64,000 bases of DNA from Capitulum mitella (Eukaryota; Arthropoda; Thecostraca; Pollicipedomorpha; Pollicipedidae), in NCBI GenBank assembly GCA_030062745.1, contig CP099848.1, positions 19,951,081 to 20,015,080 of the forward strand, read 5' to 3'. This document shows, piece after piece, positions 11,340 through 22,990 of the stretch. The position numbers and the translations under genes are program-made. Under the pieces are notes generated by a model that saw nothing but the letters and a program-made list of their open reading frames with translations, was not told the origin of the DNA and searched no databases. The first letter of the stretch is position 1, and every line of letters begins with the position of its first letter.

Positions 11340-12269
11340 CTGAAACACACAAGATATCACCGATTAAGTTAGAAAATGTGCATGAAGCGATACGAACAGC
11401 ATCATCTTATGCTACAGTCTTACTCTTACGTTGCTCAATAGACCTTGTTGCTTCATCCCGCGACTGGAACCTCTGTAACTGCTAGATTGTCATGGCTTTT
11501 TCAGGACAGCCCTTCACAGGGACAGGCAATGGTCGTATCGCAGCCCGGCATTTCATCCAATACGTTTCGCCAGTGCTAAGATTTTGATGGGTCTTCATCA
11601 TGTTGAACGAATTCTATCCTGAGAGTGCCCCTACAAAATCAAGCCATACCTTCGTCAGTTGTGCGTTTCAGAACAACTACTGACTGTGTGTGGTTCAACA
11701 CGCTCACAAGTTTAAAGTCCCTTCAAAAACAACGTCAACGTGACCGTTTATAATCTGATGACGGCAATAAAACTTGTCTGTCAGACGCCGCGTTTTCAAG
11801 TCATATATTCCATGCGCTCCGTTTACGCAGTCACGACAGCATGTTTAGTCACGGGTACAGTGTTCTTTGTTTGACCGCCACGCGCATTGCTCCATCTGCT
11901 CACGTAAACCCACGCACTGCAACAAATGCCACAATAAACTCCAATCCAGACCTCCCCGAATGGGTGAAGCCCCGCTCTTCATGGAAGCACCACCTGGCAC
12001 CCGCCCCATCCCCGAGCAAAAATAAAAACGGTAATAATGTCACGTGGGCATTCCAGTCACTGAGCGCCAGCGGGCAACCTGGTATCAGCTCAAGTGTGTG
12101 GTACGCCAGGATGAAGGTCATGCCCTCCTAATTCGAGCCCAGCGTGCTCCGAAAAAGACTTCGTCGTAGATGGGCCCCCGACTTTCCCAACAACCCTGCT
12201 TCAGCAAACAACTTCCAGGTACGCGCATCTTTGACCTCTGCCGCAGAACTTGAGCACGGCTGCGGTCAT
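11340..12269. other. Unassigned AT-richer sequence
   Basis: The first 40 bp would be the upstream intron end of the candidate exon at 11339. A 96-codon plus-strand frame (11841-12131) has no recognisable domain. Nothing else stands out. Confidence 0.4.
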
Positions 12270-12880
12270 CGATTCCCGCGCTCTTCGTGATGACGAAGCG
12301 CCTACGCCAGGACAGCGGGACTCGGAGCGACAACACTGTCAGACAGGACGTCCCGGCTGCAGACCGACGCCGCAACGCAGCAGTTTCGGCTTCACGACTG
12401 GGCGACGGGTTACCGACGAGTGACCGGTCGCGCGGTTCCGTTTTGCCGAGCTCACCGCCAACACTGAAAAACGCGCGGCAGCCCTGTGTCCACGGCCTGA
12501 TGCCCCATCCCGGTGCCGTCTATCGCTGCCCCCTCTCAGAGCGAACCGTCTCCTAACCAGACGACCAGTCCACTCCCTCCGCCGGGCAGAACCGCCCGAG
12601 GGGAGACGCCGCAGGCCAACTGACGGCGGGGCGGCCGGCGGGGGGGGGGGGCGTTTACGAGGCACCTCGCCGGAGCTCCAGCAGCCGAGGGTCACGTCTC
12701 GGGCGGCCAAGTACCGGCCGGAATTCGAATAGGCGCCGGCCCCGGTCCGGCCGGTCGGCTCTGCGAGCGGGGCAGAGCGGGGCCCAGCGGCGACTGCCTG
12801 AGGGGGAGCCCCTCGCTCCGGAACGACGCACCGAGGCCAGGCTGACGTCAGCAGGTCTGCTGGGCTCTGGACGGGGTTCA
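12270..12880. other. GC island with G12 run
   Basis: CpG-dense block containing a 12-bp G run at 12640-12651. A minus-strand 180-codon frame covers most of it. Its Arg/Ala/Pro/Ser-rich composition is that of a GC-rich non-coding strand rather than a known protein. Confidence 0.5.
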
Positions 12881-13899
12881 TGACTTACGAGCACGTGGCG
12901 GGCGGGTGAGATGATAAGATCCTGGAGGTTGAAGGGGAGTGCCGTGGTCGGCATGCTCTGAGTTACTGCAAAGTTTCAAGCAGACGTCGTGAGGCTTAGG
13001 CATTTTCGAGGATGGGTAGGATGCTAGCGTCAGACCCAAAGTTACTACGGGCTGTCAACAGAAAAACGGGAATTCTTAGTTCATTCAGAAAGTGCAGCAG
13101 CAGTGGAGGTGTCACAAAACATCGTTAGCAGCAGGTGGTGAGCATCCCCAAAGCATGACAGAAAAACAACATCTGGGCTTTGTCAGTGGCAGTGCTTAAA
13201 ACATTCCCATACAACTTCATGGTGTTGGCTTAAGAATGCAAAAGAAAGCCACGGTTTCGAAAGATGCGATCCATTTAAACTCATTTTGCAACAAAAGAAG
13301 TCAAACGTTCGCTGTGAATGGTTTTCCGCCGGCTAAAATTGTTTTCTTTACACAAAGAACAGGCTTTAGGAAGATAGATTGTACCGGGCAACACATGGTT
13401 TCAATATGGCGCAATCAGGCAAAAAAAATTCAAGAAACTTCAAAACTTTAATGACTGAATTAATTAAAATACGTTCCATAACGACTTCAAATAAAGTGAA
13501 ATGCGTTCCGCATTCTTGGGAGCTTTGACGTGTAGCGTTGCACGCGAACTGGCCGGTGTGGTTATCTGAAGTTGCATCACTATGAGTAGGCGATTCTGCC
13601 AAACAGCATGACGGTATAAAAGGCGTGCCGCACCGAAGTGAGGCCTCCTTCACGCAGCACGGGCACAGCCGGAAAAAACAGCGGACGAAATTCGACGGTC
13701 ACCCCACCACCTGAACATGTATTCCATTTTGATTCACAAACGACTGTACGTGCCTCGAGCAGAACGTCACAAACGCCATTTGTTGCATTGATTTCACGCA
13801 GGTGGCATATCCATTGTTAGTCCTGTGAAAAGACCTCGGCAGATGGTGTCACGCCCATAGCGCAGTTTAATGCGCCTATTTTTTCGCCCGTGTCAACGC
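12881..13899. other. Unassigned AT-richer sequence
   Basis: No supported gene, repeat or element. It includes ATTAATTAAAA-type homeodomain-like AT motifs near 13460, which at this AT content are not informative. Confidence 0.4.
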
Positions 13900-14130
13900 A
13901 GCGTAAGGTGCACGGCAGCCCCGCTGCAGCCCCCCCCCCCCCCGTTGTCGTCGGCCGCTCAGATGTCCGGTGTCCCTCCGGCCCGGCGCAGCAGACTGCG
14001 GACTCAGTGGAGCTGTAATCGCGGCGGCGGCCGCCGGCGGCCTAACGCCGGCTGCATCAGCAACTGGTGAGGCGCTGTCAGCCGCCCGGCCATCGCCCAG
14101 CCAACAGGCCTAGTCAAAACTCCCGGCCGG
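13900..14130. other. GC island with C14 run
   Basis: Contains a 14-bp C run (13930-13943), the longest homopolymer C/G run seen, followed by GGCGGCGGCCGCCGGCGGCC-type sequence. It is followed immediately on the right by a ~30-bp tandem repeat. Confidence 0.5.
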
Positions 14131-14370
14131 CAAAACTCCGCTGACCGTCAGCGAAGCTTCACAGCCCCCGCTGACCGTCAGAGGGCTCTGGCCGCCGCCT
14201 GCTGACCGTCGGAGATCTGGCCGCCGCCTGCTGACCGTCAGGGATCTGGCCGTCAGAGGTCTGGCCGTCTGAGACTCTCTGAGATGAGAGGTCTGGCCAC
14301 CAGAGAGGTCTGATCACCAACGCCTGATAACCATCAGTCGGGTCTGAACGCCACCTGTTGACCATGAGTG
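14131..14370. repeat. Degenerate ~30-bp tandem repeat
   Basis: CTGACCGTCAG or CTGACCGTCGG recurs at 14141, 14171, 14202 and 14231 (spacings 30, 31 and 29 bp), separated by CTGGCCGCCGCCTG-type spacers. Looser relatives (CTGATAACCATCAG near 14321 and TTGACCATGAG near 14359) follow. The repeat core is itself a partial palindrome around ACGGT. It decays rightwards and leads into a long GA array. Confidence 0.75.
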
Positions 14371-14411
14371 GAGTCGGACCACTGGGGGAGAGCGAAGACG
14401 GAGAAGCAACG

Positions 14412-14413
<2 letters not shown>

Positions 14414-14495
<82 letters not shown>
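14414..14495. repeat. (GA)n microsatellite, ~41 repeats
   Basis: An uninterrupted alternating AG run of about 82 bp, by far the longest simple repeat in the window. It keeps Arg-Glu and Leu-Ser coding frames open, which explains the 283-codon minus-strand ORF through it. In arthropods GA arrays can bind GAGA-type factors. That role here is only a possibility. Confidence 0.98.
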
Positions 14496-14500
<5 letters not shown>

Positions 14501-14829
14501 GAGGAGGACAGTGGGTGCAGACCGGCGGAGACAAATGGAGACAGAGGGACAGATGCCTGCCAGCGGGCCTGAAAAAAGGCAACGGGGGACGGCAAACTTT
14601 CGGATACCGGGACCAACTAGCGGTGGATCCGAGTAACGATGGATGGGGAACGGTGCCACACAGGAACAGGCATCGGAACGCACGAGCGAAAGGCCGTGTG
14701 AGCCTGCGGAGCGACGGACGACAGACTCCGAAAAGAGCAGCGCAACAAGACCAATAAATATCGGACATGACCGTGGAGGAAAAACCTTCACAAATGAATA
14801 CCCTTCCGCGGGCACGCATCCGTCATAAA
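14496..14829. other. Purine-rich flank of the GA array
   Basis: GGAGGACAG/GGAGACA-type purine-rich sequence that looks like decayed repeat, becoming ordinary sequence by about 14650. No gene is seen. Confidence 0.45.
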
Positions 14830-15455
14830 CCACGAGCTGGCGGCTAGCCCGCGCCACTCGGGCACTCGTGCACCGGCAATATCGGCGCGGCGGCAATGGC
14901 GGCGCAGCGGCGATGGCGGCACAGCGCTCGCTCCACAAACAAGCGCCGACAACAAAGCCGAGACAGGACGGCCCGCCCGCCGACGACGCCAAAAGACGGT
15001 CGTAGACCACGGCACCCGCTCAACAAAGACAATACCGACCACGCACGAAACTGGCCTATCCACGCCGAGCTCCTCAGTCGGACCGCTCTCGCGTTTCACG
15101 CTCAGCCGTTCCCCAGCCGGGCAACGCTGCCGAACGCATCAGCCGCCGGCCCCAGACCGACGAGGCACACCCGTCCGGCAGGCGTGGCCGCTGCCCGCCA
15201 CTCAGCAACGCGGTAATAGCCTTTATCTGCTACACTTTGTCCGCGGAACACTATCCGTCTCGGAGATAAATGAGCGGGCTAATATCCGCGGGCTGGCGGC
15301 GCATAGTTGGCGTCGGGGCGCTCGGCGCGTCGGCCCGTCGGCGCCGTCGGCCGCGTCGACAGCCGCCGACCGACGCGACGAGCGCGCGCCGTGAGAGCAA
15401 CGCCCGGCAGTCGCGGGGACCGGCTGGCGAGGCCGGGTCTCGCGCCTCGGCCTGC
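14830..15455. other. GC island
   Basis: CpG-dense block with GGCGGC, GCGCCGTCGG and CGTCGGC motifs. Many overlapping open frames on both strands have no recognisable product. A 44-bp repeat array begins at its right edge. Confidence 0.5.
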
Positions 15456-15459
15456 GATA

Positions 15460-15850
15460 CGCTGACAAGGGGATGTGGCGACGTTCCGCACTCAGTTCCA
15501 CGTGCACGGACCGAGGGGGAACATGTTCCGCTCTCTGAGTGCGATACATGGACCAAGTTAGGAGACCATGTTACTCTGTGTCTGATGTATGAACTACGGA
15601 AGGGGTTGTGTTCCGTTCTTAGCGCGTTCGATACATGAACCAGAGCAGAAAGTCGTGCTCTTTCCGATATCTGTGTGCAGTACACCGGCCGAGGAGCGGG
15701 AAGTTCATTTTGTGTGTCCAATGCACAGACTAGGGGAAAACACCATGATCCATTCCTGGTGTTTTAAGCGCAGACCAACGAATGAGACGCTGTTGCGCTG
15801 CCCGCCTCCATTACACGGACCAGCGGAGGAGACCGTGTCCCAAACCCCGG
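15460..15850. repeat. Degenerate ~44-bp tandem repeat, about 8 units
   Basis: A GGACC/GAACC/GGCC core preceded by ACA or GTA recurs at about 15508, 15550, 15591, 15637, 15686, 15727, 15772 and 15817 (spacings 41-49 bp). Several units carry an imperfect palindrome after the core, for example GGAACATGTTCC in unit 1 and AAAACACCA...TGGTGTTTT in unit 6. The array lies on the right flank of a GC island and is strongly diverged. Confidence 0.65.
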
Positions 15851-18279
15851 GCGACCGACACACCAGCCGGCGATACCAGTGCTCCGACAGCAGGACGGAG
15901 GCTCAGGTGGCAAACGCCACAACGCCGATGTAACGCTGGAATATGCCCTGATGGCGAAATGGGAGCATCCCTGGTAACACGCCAAAAACATCAGCACCTA
16001 TGGCTGAATGCACTTCGCTACCAGAAAATCCGAAAGGGAACAAAGAGAACTACATCCTACAGGGAAACTCGATGCCATACGCAGGAATAAAGACCACAGC
16101 AGCGACGAAGAGGTTGCCTGGGGACCATAAGTTGCTCGCCGAAGAGACGACAGTTGTTAAGAATTGTTAACCATTCCACAAACTCGCATGGATGTCGAAG
16201 AGTCCACAAAATGGTTAAAGGTGATCTAATTCCGTTCGGGCAGGTTAAAAAATAAAGAAATAATAGCGCTTTGAGCGATTCGGAATGTTGGCAGTGTTTC
16301 GAGGGGATCCATTACATTGTTTTGTTTCTCACGTCAGTCTTAATCAAGCATTTGCAGCTGCTGACGTTTAAAATGTTGAAACATTTTTAAAAAGGCGTCC
16401 AAAAATCAGCAAATATTTCACAAATGCTGATAGTGTGGCTATTTTCGCTATAAATAAAGAGAAAAACAGATTACTAGGATGTGTGTTAGGGTCGTATATT
16501 TTGTGAAAAACTAGGCTTTTCAGAAATGTGGCCAAGTTTCACGTAGGGAGAAAGAGCAATGTACCGCAAACTGCATTTCAAGTAGATTGTCGAAACGAAA
16601 CAACAGGTATCACTGTGATTCGTCGCAAGGCGCAAAGATTGCAAAAAAATAAAAAAAATAAAATACAGCAAGCATATGAACAAATCTGAAACTTAAATGC
16701 CCGTCTAGTGAAGCAATGCAGGGCAGTCATGGCCTCCATCACCAAATCCACTGCGCCTCTCAGATAAATGTGCATCAGACGTTTTTGTACATTACACAAC
16801 GCGCCACGCTGAACCACTCGGCTGCGAAGCGATTGAAATGCTTAACTTTACGTGGCTGGCAACAGGTCCAGATCGCCCACGCAAGCCACCTGTCATGGCA
16901 TGACGTTCAGCAAGTTTACCGAGACCTGACCAACGATGACCAAAGTAGTCGAAAACAGAAATGCAGTTTACGGCGTTAATATAGACATACCTCATGTGGC
17001 TCTTACTGACAGCTAAATTAACCCCACAAGGAAACTGCCCGATAGCCCATTTAATTATGTTACGTATTGCATTCAGACGTAGACGGTCAAAAACGGGATG
17101 TGCCAAAGAAACCAATCTTTCGGTCGTGCGTAACGCTTTGTTCCATACGGTATCAAAATGTTCACTGAGTAGTCTATCAAATTTCGACACAAATAATATC
17201 TGGGCCCTAACCAGGGACAGATTTTTACCGTACTTGTGAACCGCCAAACCGTAAATGTTCGCACTGGCTGGGCTTGTCTGCTGTGTGAGTATATGTTATT
17301 TTCTGTATGTGTTTTTTCCGGGATGATTCATCCGCAAACTATTCAAACTGAATGTACTCATAACTATATGAATGCGTTCTGCTTCCTCACAATGTCGCCC
17401 ATTGCTCTTTGGCTTTTTGGAGAGACGTATGGACAATCATGTAAGCCGACACCCACGCCCCAACCGGATTTACAAATCCAAACAACAGATAACGTGACAT
17501 TTGGTTCTTAATATGAATGTTGTACAACAGACAACAATTCTTACCAGACCGCTACAGAAGCTTGTAAAGAAATGGACCGGCCACCAGTGCGCCTCCGCCC
17601 GACTTCACCGACAGGCAGTCGTATCTGAGCTTATCACCACGCCAACATCAAACAGATGCTAACCTACATTTCACTCAGAGACAGAGCGGACCCCGGCATT
17701 AAGCATCATATTCCATTTGGGCACTGCAGCTCACAACAACGTGTTAACTATAAAGGGTTTCATGGGCAGACAAAAACGAACTGCGAAAAGGGCTTAAAAC
17801 CATATGTTCTTCTAATTTTAGGCAAAGCAAAGTTACATAAATGTCAGGTAGGCTAATATCCACGGCGAACATAATTTATTGGGCTGGATTTTTAACCGTG
17901 TGTACTAAGTCGACCAGATAAAAATCTAACCTTCGAATGCTTCTCAAATATGAATATTAATAAGCAGACATAATGGGTTACGATGGACGCTCACGTCCAA
18001 AAATGGTACCGGAAGAATGTTGCTCGCAGTGCACTTCCAAATATTCTCGATGATAACTGCAAATGCCGTCGCAATTGCAAAAGAAAACAATATTACATCA
18101 TATAATGCACTAAGCGGTCCCCATGGCATTACACCGACATCCACTCGCCCCGAAGGTTTGGACCACGTGCCTGGTTACCGTTGGGGAATAAATCGCCGAG
18201 AGTGACAAGCAAAACAGCTACGATGGTTGTGCACAAGGTGGTTTTCCCGTTCAACGTTTTCACAGCCTACATTTCACCG
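15851..18279. other. Unassigned AT-richer sequence
   Basis: Mostly AT-rich. A-rich spots lie at 16640-16670. A 151-codon minus-strand frame (17247-16792) has an ordinary amino-acid composition and no recognised family. Its length is near the chance expectation. Weak minus-strand donor-like sites at 16985-17010 have no usable exon. Confidence 0.4.
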
Positions 18280-18352
18280 ACACCACAGGACAGGCCCGGG
18301 GTCCGGTAGGCGTCCATCCCACGTCGCGGGCGACGCCGCCACCGCCCGTTAC

Positions 18353-18436
18353 CTGGTGGTCCATCATGGCCGCCTCGGGCTGCTGCTCCTCGAACCGGGT
18401 CATCTGGGTCATGGCGTGGGTCACCAGCGACGTCAT
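18353..18436 (-). CDS. Candidate first coding exon (28 codons)
   Basis: On the minus strand an ATG in good context (GCCATGA) opens 28 codons with an acidic, Met/Gln-rich composition ending in PEAAMMDHQ. It is followed directly by a donor-like CAG/GTAACG. The exon ends in phase 0, matching the phase-0 start of the candidate exon at 11339. It sits inside a large GC island with a CCAAT pair about 400 bp upstream, as expected of a first exon. I do not recognise the peptide. A chance ATG-to-donor ORF in GC-rich DNA is the main alternative. Confidence 0.3.
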
Positions 18437-18819
18437 GGCATGCGCGCCTCGGCCAGCGCGCCGCCGAGTCGCCGAGTCGCCGCCGAGACTCGACAGCGGG
18501 CTAGGGTCGCCAGAGTCGCCTCACGGGCCGCCGTCCCGCCAGGTCATGGCCGAGCACTGAGGCCGCACGCCCGCCCGCCCGCCTGCGCCGCGCACACCGC
18601 CGCCGGCGCGACCACTTTTTGCGCGTGCAACCACTATGAGAACGCTGCCCAAACAGGAGATTGAGTTTCAAGAAGCCACAATTGCGGGAAATCGGAGCCG
18701 CGCGGCCAGGCGTGCACGCGGCTACCGGCGGCCGCGTTTTTACGCCAAACGCGGACGACTGGCGGCCGGGCGCGATTCGTACGGCGCGCCGGCCGGCCGC
18801 GGCCTGCCCGGTCACCGCG

Positions 18820-18870
18820 CCGGCGGCCAATCAGCGGCCGGCTCTCGGCCGGCGGCCAATCGGCGGCCGC
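18820..18870. promoter_or_regulatory. Paired CCAAT boxes in GC island
   Basis: CCAATCAG (18827-18834) and CCAATCGG (18856-18863) lie 29 bp apart, each within GGCGGCCAATC(A/G)GCGG, so the two are also a local duplication. CCAAT pairs with this spacing are typical NF-Y promoter elements and work in either orientation. The nearest candidate coding start is at 18436 on the minus strand. Confidence 0.4.
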
Positions 18871-19180
18871 GACACGGCCGGCCGACGGCGGCGACGGCGG
18901 CTGGAGCAAGTGGTGCCCCATCGACAGGTTGTCGTGGGGGAGGGGGCGGCGACGGCGGCGCGGCGCGGCGGGGGGACGGCGCGGAAGGGTGCGGCGACGC
19001 CGAACACAAACAAGTGCAGCGGGCCGGGACATGTGGTGCACATTTTGTCTTATTTATCGCGGCGAAGCCCCGGGCGTTTCGCGAGGGTGTCGGTAACGGC
19101 GACACGGGCGATGGACAGGACGGCCGCTCCGTTATGGTCCGCGCCAGTACGGGACACGTCCGGTCATTCGCCGTGGAGTG

Positions 19181-20859
19181 AAAAGACCAGTTCGGGAAGG
19201 ACGTTTCGGTTAGTCGTCAGCGTCGAAAAGACGGCTTTTTGGGAGGCCTGTCGGTAACTGCTGAGTCGTTGGGAGGCATTTCACTGCCGCAGCCGGCATC
19301 GGAATCCCTTTCTTTTCTTGTCCTGCCGCACTCGGCGTGCTTTACGCCATGATTTTCCATTGACTGCTTTAGGTCTGGTAACAACACTCGGTTGTAATCC
19401 ACGTCAGAAGCTGTGTTTTGGAGGTTGCTTAAAAGATCATGGAAGCACAATATGTTTTCTTTTGACATTTGCGGGTTCAGAAAAACGACCGAAACTCTTT
19501 TTAGGCTAGGGCGGAATATCGCGGGAAGATTATCCATCATCTGAGACTGATCGTCGTTGAAAGGCGTTGAAAGTGTAGGAGAACGAGGTGTCTGAGATGG
19601 AAATTTCTCATAGCCCAATGGTATCTTAATGAACAACTGTTGACATGAAACGGTACGCAGAAAGACAAGATCCCCGTTTCATATTGAGCTGTTGTCAATG
19701 GCCTAGAAAACTGAGACAAAAATAAAAACGGCTGGTTCAAGTGGCAACCAAACAATGCGTGCATGTGTTCAAACATGTAACGAGATATCAGTACTCCTCG
19801 CCTTACGTATATCTCGGGGTTTTTAAACGGTTCACTGATGCTTGAGTAATTAATACAACAGTAAAGCTTCGATGCAATAATAATGATGGATGTTGGGCAT
19901 TATTTGCGTATTGTTACAAAATCTGTTCCCCATTTCAGAGCTGTGCTTGTAAAGACATGCAGAACGCGAGCAGTTTTCTAGCCTTTTGCAGTTTTGTACC
20001 ATTAACCTCCAACTGCATGGTCAAAAGAACAGGATCAAACCATTGCACGGACAACGCTGAGGCGGGTTAGCTGCGTTTCACTGCCTTCCACAGTTTTCAG
20101 AGAAGCCCACACGACTGACAGATTGCTCGTGGTCTGAACACCATCAACAGCAGACGTCCGTCCAGACATGCATGCGGTCAGATGACAAATCGCAGCGACA
20201 TGCCAATTATGTCAAGGCATGCTTACTATTCGTGAACAGACACTGCAGCATTATCCGGCAAGCGGGATGAAGATTTTGTGGAAAAATGGGTATTCAAGTA
20301 AACACTCCTAATCGAGCGTTTCATCAAGGTTTACGTGACCCAAGTGGAGTGAAAGACCCAGTTTGTCTATGGTATCTAGGCTTGACTTTGACACGTGTGC
20401 TGGTTTTCTATTACCAAGCTGGTGCTTAAGAAGCCACCCACCGGTTATTCGCATGGTATCTGTTGCGATTTTCGTCAAGCATGGTTTCTCAAATTACTTT
20501 GAGCCTGGCCTGGCTGACAACTGATCTCGCGGTTTACAGACAAGTCATCTCCAGAGCAGCTTGTTTGACATCCAAGCTCACTTCGCCAGCTTAATACCAT
20601 CGTCATTTTTTAACGTCAATTAAGCACGAATTAATAACCCAATCCCACACAGCGGACCACCGAACTGGACATAGGTGAACATTAAACATCCACCCCGACA
20701 AGCGCGTTGAATGCCAGTCTGCCAATCTTGATCGCACGGACAACGCTGATGGCGACCTTTTCCATGAACGAGTGTGACACACGCAGCGCGCCTCAGAAGC
20801 CCGCAGCACATGCCGTCGTTTACAGCCGCCATCACGACACCAGCAATGTTATCTCCTGG
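19181..20859. other. Unassigned AT-richer sequence
   Basis: A 139-codon minus-strand frame (19636-19217) looks protein-like (Ser/Pro/Asp-rich, no domain) and ends beside the GC island, but its length is not above chance. Nothing else is supported. Confidence 0.4.
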
Positions 20860-21040
20860 TCCTCTCTCGGGCGGTGGTTTACGGTGTCCCGCCGGCCAAC
20901 GGGGGCCGCCGGGGAAGATGACGCGCCGTAAACCGAGCGCCCCGCGCAGAGCCGCCCGCGGCGGCGCGCTGCCGCTTTACGGCTCCGCCATCACGACCCG
21001 CGCGCGGCCCACTTCTGGGGCCCGTTAACGGGGCCTACCA
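20860..21040. other. Small GC island
   Basis: Short CpG-dense block with GGGGCCGCCGGGG and CGCGCGCG sequence. No motif cluster was recognised. Confidence 0.45.
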
Positions 21041-22129
21041 CCGGAGATGAGGCTTCCGTGATTGGGGCCGACGACGAATGGACGTGGCAACAAAGCCATG
21101 CTGCCGGCAAATCAAGAACATGATGATTATAAGGAAGAAACTATTATATTTATGTGTATATATTTATACATATCTTAAATGTTTGATTTGTGTTATTATA
21201 TGTATACATATAAGCATTCGTACCACATACATCTTTGTATTTTTATTCATCTTTTTATGTATAAACTGCAGTAAGCGCGGTAAATTGCGTTCTGAAACGA
21301 GAAGTCTGATTTGTGACTAATATGTCAGAGAGAAAATTGTTGTAGTTTCTCTTAAAAAAGCAACTCCAGATACCGCAATTTCGGTGTGGTTTGTTTTCTG
21401 ATTATTCTGATCAGACGTGACACATTTGGAATAGCTGAATACGAGGTTAGAAATAATCAAGCGTTGACTGTTGTTTTGACAACATCCAAACAATTTCCGA
21501 GAACAGCTTTTTCGGCTAAATTTCAGAAGTTAATTTACCACCAAGGCAAGGGCTGATCCAGACCATATGCTACATGGAGACCGAATCTCCGTCCGTGCAA
21601 CCCAGCCTACTTCGAAATGTTCACTTCTCCCCAGATTTCAGGGACTTTGTTTCGCCATTCTTGAAAATTAACTTAATTCGGAAATATTTCGAAAACAAAA
21701 AATAACACTTTCAGTTCAAAAAGGGGACCAAAAGAACCGTTGGAGCCCCTTTCCACAGAGGCCCATGGTCCCGATGTCCTCCCTCCTCTCCCCTTGCACC
21801 CGTCTATGACGAGGAGTAGGAGCACAGGGCTTCTACTACTGTCTGTCTCAGACGTTCGAAATCGATTTCGTTCACTTGCTAATGTATCCATGGCTCCGTG
21901 ACGTCATTCCCTCCCATTGTATTAGTGCATGTCGCAGCAAAAAAGCACGGCTCTGCTTCCGTCTGAGGACCAAAAATAAATCTGTTTCCGGCTGCAGTTT
22001 GAGAAAACGACAAAGCGCCCCAGCAACATCATTAACACTACAGACGTTCCATAATAGGCATGAAGTCATTTATCTCCTCCATTCCGCTATTAACCTCTCC
22101 ATTTCCTCGCCGGAAACAGCCCGACGAGC
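21041..22129. other. AT-rich interval with TA/ATAT-rich tract
   Basis: From 21125 to 21260 the sequence is strongly AT-rich with repeated TATATATTTATACATA-like words, the most AT-rich spot of the window. The remainder is unremarkable. Confidence 0.5.
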
Positions 22130-22990
22130 CCAAGGTCCTGAATGGCGGTGCGACGGGGATCAGCGGAGAGGTTTCAATCGGCGCACCCGGGACCACTGCT
22201 AATGATCCGTTAGGGCGCCGCTGGCCGCCGGCTGTGGGGAGGCAGGCGGTCCCCCCGGGTCGGGGTCCCATCCCTCCCGACTGCGACCCGGTCCGCCACC
22301 GCCGCCGCCGCTCGAGACGACCGCGCCGACCCGCGGTAAGGCGAGACGGATCGAGCGCCGCTACTGCCACACGGCCGTCGCCGACCGGCGCGCGCGGACG
22401 GCACGAGGAAGTGCCGCCGGCCAGCCGCGAATCGTGCGCGCCGCGATGACAACCGCCGCGCGCAGGACGTCGCCGCGCGAAACCGAATCGCGCCGGTTCG
22501 CAGGCGCCCTTCATCTCTGGCCGCGCCGCCGCCGCCGTCCGCTGCGGCCGCCGCATTTTTCCACCATTTAATCCCAGATAAAAGGGATTTTTCTGCGCGC
22601 CGGCAGCTGTTTAGCGGCGTCGGCCGGCTCGTGAATCATCTGCAGTCATTAATCACGACGTCCGAGCGACGCAGCGCTGTCCGGCGCTGAGGGCTGCTTC
22701 CTCCGGCGAGACGGCACCTGACGCCGCCGCGGCGCCCCTGTTTTGTTGCCGCGTGTCAGGGGCCATCGCGGCGCGGCGGCGCGCCGTTCCTCGCCGCTGC
22801 AGCGGCCGCCGCTCGCCGCTGAGGAGGCAGAAACGGCGCGACAGCCGGCTGGCTCAGCAGAAACGCTGCGCGCGCGCCGCCACTGCAGGCTGGCAGCAAA
22901 TGGCAGGGACGTGTACGGCGTCCACTGCAGAGTGACGTCACATACTGCTCCGGACCCCGGGGTCGGCCGGTGATGACGCGCGGGCACGAA
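22130..22990. other. GC island with embedded homeodomain and GATA motifs
   Basis: CpG-dense block. Around 22560-22660 it contains TTTAATCCC, AGATAAAAGGG with an inverted AATCCC...GGGATT pair, a CAGCTG E-box and CATTAATCA, all AT-containing words in a GC-rich matrix. TAATCC is the core bound by bicoid/Otx-type homeodomains. No coding exon is supported. Confidence 0.45.

Larger units (their letters stand above)
18280..19180. other. Large GC island
   Basis: One of the longest CpG-dense blocks. It contains a CCAAT pair near 18830-18860, a GATAAATAA-type motif on the minus strand near 19050, and a candidate minus-strand first coding exon at 18436-18353. The numerous other open frames (up to 198 codons) are explained by composition. 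It is a plausible CpG-island promoter. Confidence 0.55.

Noticed and set aside
14159..15010. 283-codon minus-strand ORF with a poly(Leu-Ser) stretch
   Set aside because: It runs through the (GA)n array and the 30-bp repeat. No conserved domain lies on either side.
16792..17247. 151-codon minus-strand ORF
   Set aside because: Length is near chance expectation and no domain, splice or promoter signal supports it.
19217..19636. 139-codon minus-strand ORF next to a GC island
   Set aside because: It looks protein-like but is not above chance length. No homologue is recognised.
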